This document shows positions 57,041-64,000 of a stretch of 64,000 nucleotides of DNA, piece by piece. The number at the start of each line of letters is the position of its first letter. Positions within the stretch are counted from its first letter, which is position 1. Origin of the DNA: Adiantum capillus-veneris (taxonomy: Eukaryota; Streptophyta; Polypodiopsida; Polypodiales; Pteridaceae); NCBI GenBank assembly GCA_014529385.2, contig CM043957.1:71569003-71633002 (forward strand), in the 5' to 3' direction. Under the pieces are notes generated by a model. The model did not search any database. It was not told the origin of the DNA and was given only the letters and a program-made list of their open reading frames with translations. A program made the position numbers and the translations under genes.

Positions 57041-58494
57041 TGTAACCGGCCTGTTTAATCCAAAAAGGGCGGTAGACCTTAGACTTAAACCTTATTTGCT
57101 TTCACCCATTTAATTTGTCGCCCACTTTACCTGTACTTTCAAGAACACAACAAAGGGGAAAGGGATACAGGTTGCTAGTTTGCACCTGTATGAGAAGACC
57201 GACACCAGATTGGCCCCTGAATAGGCGCCCCTTTTGGTATTTCGTTATTCTTTAAAAGAGGGAATAAAAGCTGTGGTTCCCTACAAGCTGTCCCGCACAA
57301 TCTTGGCTGAATTTCAACTGTTCTGGCCCGATTTCGACAGCATAACTATACTAGGACCCTTCACAGTCAGTATCCCCACGCATTGGATGACTTTCCCGAC
57401 GCATACGGACACTTTGCAAAACCTGGCGAGAATCTGCAGCACGCTGAATTCTCTGTTTTCTGCCCCAAAAATGCGTCAGATCACCTGTACAACGGTCCCC
57501 GCGCGTCCCCGAACTTTCTTGGGGTATTAGGGTCCGTTTAGGGCCAAAACCCTAAACCTGCAAAAATACACAGCAGGCTGTAATTCACTGTTTTGGGCTC
57601 CGTTTCGCGTGCCGGTCGCATCCGTAGCAAGTCCTCGAGCTCCCGCACCTGTAGGGTTACTTGCCCTTTGAATCGGACGAGATTTCGCAGGTGAAATCTC
57701 TCCGAATCACTTGTACCTGCGGGGGATTAGCCGCTAGCTAATCCAGTACTTGTGCAAGAGGCTCTTGCCTCGGCAATCGGGCATGAACCCACACAACTGC
57801 ACATTGGTCAATTGAAAAGCCCACTAGAGGGGCATAACATACTGCCATAGGGGGGAGAGACAGCAGTGCGTAGCGTGCAGGGCATCACTCCTGTCACCGC
57901 ACTGTACATAAGAGGGAAAGGAAGCACTCCATAGCTCTCAACCTGTGTGACAGAGATTGAAAATGAGCCCTCCCTTCTCTAAAATCAGCGCCACTTCTTC
58001 ATGAATGAGGAAAGTGCACAGAAATGTGCCACTTGGCACATTTACAGGCCATTTCCCGTTTCGGGGTTGTCGCCTAAAAATCTCCCGACCGGTTGCCCAG
58101 TTGACTTCACAGCAGAGTAATAAAATGTTCCCCTTGTCATTCCGGAGGTAATTACTCGAACACATTTTCAGGTCCAAAATAGCAATTCCCTAAATTTTAG
58201 GAGATGCTGCCATTGTATCTCTCTAGGTCATCCGACCCTCTTTGTACACTGTAGCCACGCCCAGAACTGAAATATAGCCTCCGTAGCAAAGGATTCCACT
58301 TTGGCTAGTCAATGACCCCACTTTGGCTAACCATAGTCCTTGTCCAACCTTAGTGCTCTCTTGCTCTCAGTCCTGGACTCTGTCTGAACAGTTCCACTCT
58401 AGCTATGCAATGCAGGGCATTTAGATTTCCAAAGGGGTGTTTCCAAAAAGTGAAAATGAATAAATAATAAGAAAGAAATCACATGCTGGTGACA
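57041..58494 (-). repeat. putative 3' LTR of chromovirus D (about 1454 bp)
   Basis: On the minus strand it would begin TGTCACCAGCATGTG immediately after the polypurine tract and end near GGCCGGTTACA at 57041, giving TG...ACA ends like the LTRs of chromovirus C. Length is similar to C (1.56-1.58 kb). Most of it matches repeat E in inverted orientation. The outer end is inferred from loss of similarity; the partner LTR is off-window. Confidence 0.65.
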
Positions 58495-58509
58495 TACCCC
58501 CCTCTTGAA
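58495..58509 (-). promoter_or_regulatory. polypurine tract of chromovirus D
   Basis: The minus strand reads TTCAAGAGGGGGGTA, directly followed by the LTR start TGTCACC. This is the expected plus-strand priming site. Confidence 0.8.
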
Positions 58510-59050
58510 ATCTCAAACGTCCTCATTTGCATCTATGTCGTACATGCTCACAGTCAACACCCGGGTGTGCAGCCCTGTCGACACATGTACGACACATACA
58601 TGCTCATTGTCAACCCCGGTGTATTCAACACCTCGTTGACACATGTATTGCCTATGTGTGAACCCTGTCCCAATGACATAGTGGTAGCTTCGCACTTTGC
58701 CATTGCTTTGAGTCAATAACTTTCCAATGACAAAATGGTAGCTACGCATTTTGCCACTGTCTTTTAGTACATGTTGGATCCAGTAACACTTTCGAGCATA
58801 CCCAAACCGACATTTTAAGAATGCAGCTACACATGTACTCACTGCTATAGCACTAACCAAACTTTTGGACATTCCATAAGAGCAATTGCCAAACTGACAA
58901 TCTGTACAGCTGTAACATTTATGTAACATGTACTTCATTTGAGCTCACTTTAAATAACATGTACATCATTTCTTTTAGAAGCCATTGTTACACTGACAAT
59001 CCATGTAGCTTTGAAACTCAAGGGGTCAAGGTAGGTTGCAAATCAAAGGC
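58510..59050 (-). other. 3' non-coding region of chromovirus D with short direct repeats
   Basis: No supported ORF. Two related units occur: tacatgctcacagtcaacacccgg and tacatgctcattgtcaaccccgg near 58542 and 58599, and ccaatgacatagtggtagct and ccaatgacaaaatggtagct near 58670 and 58723. Confidence 0.75.
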
Positions 59051-59197
59051 TTCAAGGTAAAGTGATAACACAGTTGGTGACTCTGCAAGTTCACCTTCTT
59101 CCATCCACTTAGCATCCATTGGTGGATAGTTTCTGAACTTCACCAAGTAACGCCTAGCAACCTTGCCTTTCACTTTTCTTTCTTTATGTGCCAAAAT
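59051..59197 (-). pseudogene. chromodomain of chromovirus D
   Basis: After the TAG at 59198-59200 the same frame continues ILAHKERKVKGKVARR, YLVKFRNYPPMDAKWMEEGE, then LYLEAFDLQPTLTP before a stop. This is a group-I-like chromodomain with the aromatic W retained. The chromodomain of C has RRYLIKFKNYPFEDARWM at the same position. The TAG would remove it from the protein. Confidence 0.88.
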
Positions 59198-60281
59198 CTA
59201 TTCCAGGACCAAGATTTCGTCAAGTTCCTCGACTTCCGGCTGATCTTCAGCTAGCATATCTTCTGGCACATCACCCACACAGGGTCTGAGAAGACTCACA
59301 TGAAACGCATTGTGAATCTTCCAACTCTCAGGCAATTTCAGCCTATATGCAACATCACTAATTATGTCGCATACTTGAAAAGGCCCATAGTAACGCATGC
59401 TGAGCTTTGGAAACAGTTTTTCCTTGCCCTTCATCTTCTTTAACCTTGCCTTTTCAAAGCGTAGAAGCACCCAATCACCAAGTGAAAATACCACTTCACG
59501 ACGGTGACAATCAACTGCTTTATTTTGCTTTGCTTGAGTCTTTTCCAAGGCCACTTTGACCTTCTTGTACATTTCATCCATGTCCTGAACATACTTATGT
59601 GCTTCAAATATCTTGTCCTTTGTATGCAGTATTGGAGGAACTTTCTTGCCACCTTCAACTATCTCAAAAGGTGCCTTGCCAGTTGATGAATGCACTGTAT
59701 TATTGTATGCATACTCCACCAATGGCAAATACTGCTCCCACTTTCCTTTATGAAATGACGAAGAGAATTTGAGCGTTGTTCCCATATTCTCAAACAAGCC
59801 TCTCCAGAACAAACTTGTCATGCGTGGGTCACGATCGCTAACAATCGACTGTGGCATGCCATGATACTTGAAAATATTGCTCATAAACAAGCGTGCCATT
59901 TGATCTGGCTTTATCTTCTTCCTAAGGAATAAAATGAGCCTGCTTTTTGAATATGCAAATGATGGTCCAAATACCATCGTTTCCTGTCTGCGTTCTCGGA
60001 AGATCAAAGATAAAATCCATAGCAATACTTTCCCATGGTTTATTTGGAATAGGTAGTGGTTGCAATAACCCTGGTGCCTTTTGCTTGTCAAACTTGACCT
60101 TCTGGCATATTAGGCATTCTCGCACAAAGGCATTCACATCTCTTCTCAATGTAGGCCAGTAGAAGAATGTCTCAACCGCTTTAACTGTAGCATCGATACC
60201 ACCATGCCCTGGATACGGTGGGATATGACTCTCTTCCATAACTTTGCGTCGCAATGGCTTTTGTGACACACAATCTGCCAT
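59198..60281 (-). pseudogene. chromovirus D integrase, catalytic Glu deleted
   Basis: 59922-60281 encodes the zinc domain (EESHIPPYPGHGG, RECLICQKVK) and the first catalytic Asp (AMDFIFDLPRTQ). After a frameshift, 59198-60091 gives the second Asp (VSDRDPRMTSLFWRG), then FSSSFH joined directly to KGKWEQYLPLVEYAYNN. The normal segment between these (PQTDGQ...E...) with the catalytic Glu is absent. It continues through the C-terminal barrel (MRYYGPFQVCD, YRLKLPESWKIHNAFHVSLL) to a stop. The protein could not catalyse strand transfer. Confidence 0.9.
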
Positions 60282-61620
60282 GCATCATCATGAAGCCATC
60301 TTTGAGGAGATAGTGTTCATGACGTTGTCCATCCATTAGCTGCTCGAAGACCCTTGCAAAATCTTCATCATTTGCATACTGTTCCCTCATATCATCAAGC
60401 TCATGATGATAAGGAATTGACACAGCTGAAATTTGTGGCTTCCTTGACAAGGCATCAGCCACAACATTCTTCTTGCCTTCCACATGCACAATCTGAAAAT
60501 GGAACATGGACAAGATATTTGCCCATCGCATATGCTTCTTAGATAACTTTGCCTGTGTCAAGAAGTATCGCAAGGTCTGATGATCCGTTTGGACAACGAA
60601 ATCTGCACCTAGCAGGTAGTGTTTCCAACTTAAGAGCGCATGAATCACGGCCTGCAGTTCTTTTTCATAGACTTGCATGGTCTTTTCTGGCCCTTGCAAT
60701 ATTCTACTCTCATAGGCTACTACCCTGCCATCTTGCATTAGCACTGCACCAATGCTACTACCACAGGCGTCACACTGGACCAGAAATGACTTGCTAAGAT
60801 CTGGCAACACAATGAATGGATCTGAAGTCATCTTTTCCTTTAAGAGATTAAAAGCTGAAATCTCTTTCTGTGTCCATCTAAAGGTGACTGCCTTCTTTTG
60901 AAGAGCATGTAAAGGTGAAGCAATCTCAGCGAAATTTCGGATAAACCTTCTGTAATAGGAGCATAGTCCCAAGAAGCTTCGGACATCGTGCACCGTCTTC
61001 AAATCTGGCCATGACTTGATCGCTTCAACTTTAGCAGGATCCATTCTGACACCATCCTTTGAGACAATGTGTCCCAGGAAGTGAATCTCTTCCAGAAAAA
61101 AATTCACTTTTCTTTGCATTGATGAGCAACCTATGGCTGCGTAGCTCTTTGAACACAATGGCCAAGTGATGCCTATGCTCCTCTTCATTCTTTGAGTAGA
61201 CTATGATGTCGTCAAAGAATGTGCCAACAAATTGCTGGTGTGGACGGAAAATTCTGTCCATCATCCTATTGAACGTAGCAGGAGCATTTGTGAGACCAAA
61301 GGGCATCACTAAAAATTTGAAAGGCCAAACGTCTTTCTAAAAGCAGTCTTGTGCACATCCTCTGATCTAATGCGGATCTGATGGTACCCACTCTTTAGAT
61401 CTATCCTACTAAACATAGCTGCTCCTTCTAATTTGTCTAGAATATCATCAATTCCAAGTATAGGGAACCTATTCTTGATGGTATTCTTGTTCAGTGCACG
61501 GTAGTCGATGCACATACGCCATGAGCCATCCTTTTTCTGCACCAACAGCACTGGAGAACAGAATGGAGATGAACTGGGCTGAATCAGCCCCTTTTCTAAC
61601 AGCTCTTGTACTTGGCTCAT
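60181..61620 (-). pseudogene. chromovirus D reverse transcriptase and RNase H
   Basis: RT is in three frames. 61309-61620 has [20 protein letters not shown] and [16 protein letters not shown]. 61031-61309 has MPFGLTNAPATFNRMMDRIF and FFDDIIVYSK. 60181-61188 has FLGHIVSKDGVRMDP, LCSYYRRFIRNFAEIA and RNase H with VQCDACGSSIGAVLM, YEKELQAVIHAL, VVQTDHQTLRYF and VVADALSRKP. Frameshifts near 61309 and 61120 separate them. The frame ends by running into integrase in the wrong frame near 60270. Catalytic residues are retained. Confidence 0.92.
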
Positions 61621-61691
61621 TATCTCTTTCTACTGAGCCGCACTAACCCTGTACGGAGGCCTATTTGGTGGGCTACTGCCTGGCACCAAAT

Positions 61692-62433
61692 CTATCGCAT
61701 GGTCCTCGGGTCTCTCTGGCGGTAATTGAGACGGTAATGAATCGGAAAAACAGTCACTCTACGTTGTAAAAACATTGACCTTTCTTTATTCAACACAGAT
61801 AAATTTGATTCATCACAATCTGACACTTCACGTGCAAAAATCAAGTACGCAGAAAGATGCTTTTTCATTACAGAAGTAATAGCAGAAGCTGATCCAGTGG
61901 GAATAGACTCCCCTTTAAGCTTAACATCAGGAATGTGAGTCTTTCCCCTGCTCTGTACAGTGATCTTTTTGTTGTAGGCATCCATGATTCCCTGTACACG
62001 ATACAACCAAGGAATGCCTAGCAACACATCACATCCATCCAGTGGCATGATGTAAAATTCTTCAGCATCTACATAGGACTGGATATGTAGGCGCAACTTT
62101 CGAATGATGGGTGTCACAGCCTCTGTATGGCTAGGACATGCCAAACCTGCCTTTGCTGTATATCCCATCTCTTCAGGTCTGATTCCCAACTTTGAAGCCA
62201 ATTCTGGGGAAATGAAGTTGGCTTTGGCACCTCGATCAAAGAAGATAAGCACTGTTTGATCCCTGACCTTTCCCCATGCTCTGCAAAGGTCACTTGCATC
62301 TGAATTTGGCTTATCGCCCACCATATCTGACACTAGACCAGCCATGGGCCTCTTTCCTTTCCTGTCCTCCTTGTCTTCAGAATCAGTTGGCCTTTTCTTT
62401 TGAGGACAATTCTGAGCAATGTGGCCAGGCTGC
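61692..62433 (-). pseudogene. chromovirus D zinc knuckle and retropepsin, active site mutated
   Basis: Next to 62434 the frame reads KxFICEQPGHIAQNC, a CCHC knuckle whose first Cys is a TGA. Then follow RPMAGLVSDMVGDKPN and the protease LCRAWGKVRDQTVLIFFDRG, AKANFISPELASKLGI, with DRG in place of DTG (complement of 62229-62237). The C-terminal motif is DVLLGIPWLYRVQGI. The Thr to Arg change in the catalytic triad would inactivate it. A tail follows (SAITSVMKKHLSAYLIF) that leads to RT. Confidence 0.9.
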
Positions 62434-64000
62434 TCACAGATAAATCATTTGTTCTCTGATCTCAGGACCTTCTTTTGCTCTTCTGACTTGCGAGAAAAAG
62501 GTTTTCCATTTCTTTGCTGGTCCCTTTTCTGATCCAGACGTAGCTTTGCCTTTCCCTGCTTTGGCTGGCTCCTGAGTCACTCTAGGAACCTCATTGAGAA
62601 TGTACTTCTTCGCTGAATTTTTCTTGGCTGATCCTTCCTTGACGCCAGTATTAAATTCACAATCTTCTCCCTTGAGCAAACCATTGCCAGTGTTTGCTAC
62701 CTCGATGAGCTGCGTCAAAGTAGTGACTTTGGTCTTCGTGCAGTACTTTCTCAATCCTTTTGGGAGGCCACAACAGTATTTTTCAATCTGTTCTGTCAAT
62801 GGCACAAACCTATAGGAAGTTACTGGAAGTAGAGCTTTCCAAAACTTCCGATTGTAGTCATCCAGATTCTTGCAAGTAGAAGCATTAAGCTGGTGCCATT
62901 TTGTCATGACATCTGCTTCAAAGTTATCAGATAACCATGTTGTTGCAAAAATCTGCTTGAAGTAAATCCATGTGGACGGAGCTTGCCCTTGAAGCAATAA
63001 AGTTGTCCACCATTGTCCCGCATTCCCTGTCAAGAAAGTGGCTGCCTTGCCGACCTTTGAAGCCTTTGTAAAGTTTCCCCCTGCATAGGCCTTGTCAAAC
63101 TGTTGGAGGAATGAGAGAGCCTTCTTCCTGTCATCAAACCCTGTAAAGGTCGTGAATGTCACACCTTTGCTACCTTCTTTGTACGGAGTTGGCCTCTCCA
63201 GCGGCATTAAGTTGTCATATGGAAGTGACTGAAACATGGGAACACTGTTAGGGTTCATTTGTGTTCCTTGACCGCTATTAAGTTGACCTGGAAATGCCAT
63301 ATTTGGCTGTTGATTTGTAATTCCAGCCATACCAAAATTTGCCTGTGGCATCCCAAATTGGCCCTGAGTGCTTTGAAACCCTGGTTGCATGCCCATGACA
63401 CCATACATGGGGTTAGGCATCATCGTTTGAGCACCCCCAAACATTGTTCTTGGCGTGTAAAATTGATTTCCAGGTGCATGACCAGCCATGCTCTGGAATA
63501 CTGATCCACCTCCAAAATAGCCAGGATGTATTGAAGGTGGTGGGAAGACTTGTTGCATAGCATGTAGGTTGCTTCCGTGCCTATTAGAACCAACTATAGG
63601 CTGCTGAAAGGTGGCTGGCTGAATTGGTACAACTTGAAAGACTGGCATTTCAGCCACCTGTTCTTGCATCGTAGGCACAGGTTTTGGAGACTGCATGGTC
63701 TCCGTCAAGTGTACAGGTGTTTCCATTGATTTTGCGGTATGAATCACCTGTGCTTGAGTCTTAGCAGGCTTCTGAATATGATCTAGTGACCCAACTTGCT
63801 AAGACGAAAGAGGAGGTTGCAGAAAGGCTAAAACCTCGGGTTTTGCATTACCTGTGTGAACATAGCCACAACAGTAACCAACTGGGTCTTGAATATATCA
63901 TCATCCGTCTGTGGTGGTCTTGAAGACTCACCCACTTCCAGTGTCTATTGACCCTGTGAAGAGGAAACCTCTTTAGTCACATCATCTGGTCTGTCAGCCA
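62434..64000 (-). pseudogene. chromovirus D Gag (partial at window edge)
   Basis: 62434-63747 is a long frame. It has a Gln/Pro/Met/Gly-rich N-terminal part (FGGGSVFQSMAGHAPGNQF, MQPGFQSTQGQFGMPQANFG), then the capsid KGVTFTTFTGFDDRKKALSF, NAGQWWTTLLLQGQAPSTWI, NLDDYNRKFWKALLPVTSY and EQIEKYCCGLPKGLRKY, and a basic Gly/Lys tail. Upstream to the edge the frame-shifted N-terminus continues (RPDDVTKEVSSSQGQ, then a stop; DDDIFKTQLVTVVAMFTQVM). The Gag assembles the particle. It ends where the zinc knuckle changes frame. Confidence 0.88.

Larger units (their letters stand above)
57041..64000 (-). mobile_element. Ty3/gypsy chromovirus D, right part outside window
   Basis: Minus-strand order is Gag (from beyond 64000 to 62434), zinc knuckle, protease, RT-RNase H, integrase, chromodomain (59051-59197), 3' non-coding region, polypurine tract (58495-58509) and a putative 3' LTR (57041-58494). 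The 5' LTR is outside the window. The protease flank LCRAWGKVRDQT and the chromodomain resemble those of chromovirus C, so both are one lineage. Many lesions are present: a stop in the zinc knuckle, a DRG protease site, frameshifts in RT and integrase, loss of the integrase catalytic Glu, and a stop before the chromodomain. Confidence 0.9.

Noticed and set aside
57938-58177. 79-residue minus-strand ORF as a gene
   Set aside because: Lies inside the putative LTR of chromovirus D, and the matching repeat E does not keep it open.

Overview
This window is plant nuclear DNA made almost entirely of decayed, nested retrotransposons. Gag-pol families typical of land plants fill it: a Ty1/copia element, two copies of a non-chromodomain Ty3/gypsy family primed by a tRNA-Asp-type site, and two chromodomain-bearing Ty3/gypsy elements (chromoviruses). 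A Penelope-like reverse transcriptase fragment, a PIF1-type helicase fragment, long (CT)n, (GA)n and (CA)n microsatellites and several tandem repeats are also present. No intact multi-exon host gene could be recognised. The species cannot be named. A Penelope-like element in a plant would fit a non-seed plant or conifer better than a typical flowering plant, but that is inference.

Layout. 1-1920 is the 5' end of a copia element (minus strand) inserted in the integrase of gypsy element A. 1921-10120 is element A (minus), with gag, protease, a broken RT, part of the integrase, its tRNA-Asp-type PBS and 5' LTR. 10121-14607 is mostly non-coding and holds a striking 59-bp-arm hairpin and a 401-bp-period tandem duplication. 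14613-35245 is chromovirus C (plus), bounded by matching GTAGT target-site duplications and two 1.56-1.58 kb LTRs. It is split by element B (20143-33019, minus), a second and fuller copy of the A family. 35251-40440 holds decayed minus-strand ORFs, spaced palindromes and a degenerate retropepsin. 40700-42830 is a satellite-like array with microsatellites. 43024-43379 holds a possible dehydrin-like mini-gene with a G-box/ABRE, and 44788-45600 a PIF1 helicase fragment. 48063-57040 is a mosaic of LTR-like repeats, a Penelope-like element cut by an LTR-like insertion, and local tandem duplications. 57041-64000 is chromovirus D (minus), running off the right edge.

How the parts work together. The autonomous elements encode Gag (capsid and zinc-knuckle nucleocapsid), a retropepsin, RT-RNase H and integrase, but every element has frameshifts, stops or deletions, so none looks active. 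In element B the RNase H and integrase catalytic residues are all still present, yet stops interrupt the reading frame.

The most unusual feature is in element B. Downstream of the integrase C-terminal domain the same reading frame continues into a second retropepsin-like domain (DTGA near 23392-23400, LGRMW near 23172-23187) and then a tail with three W(V/I)PK repeats. I know of no standard gypsy layout with a second protease after integrase.
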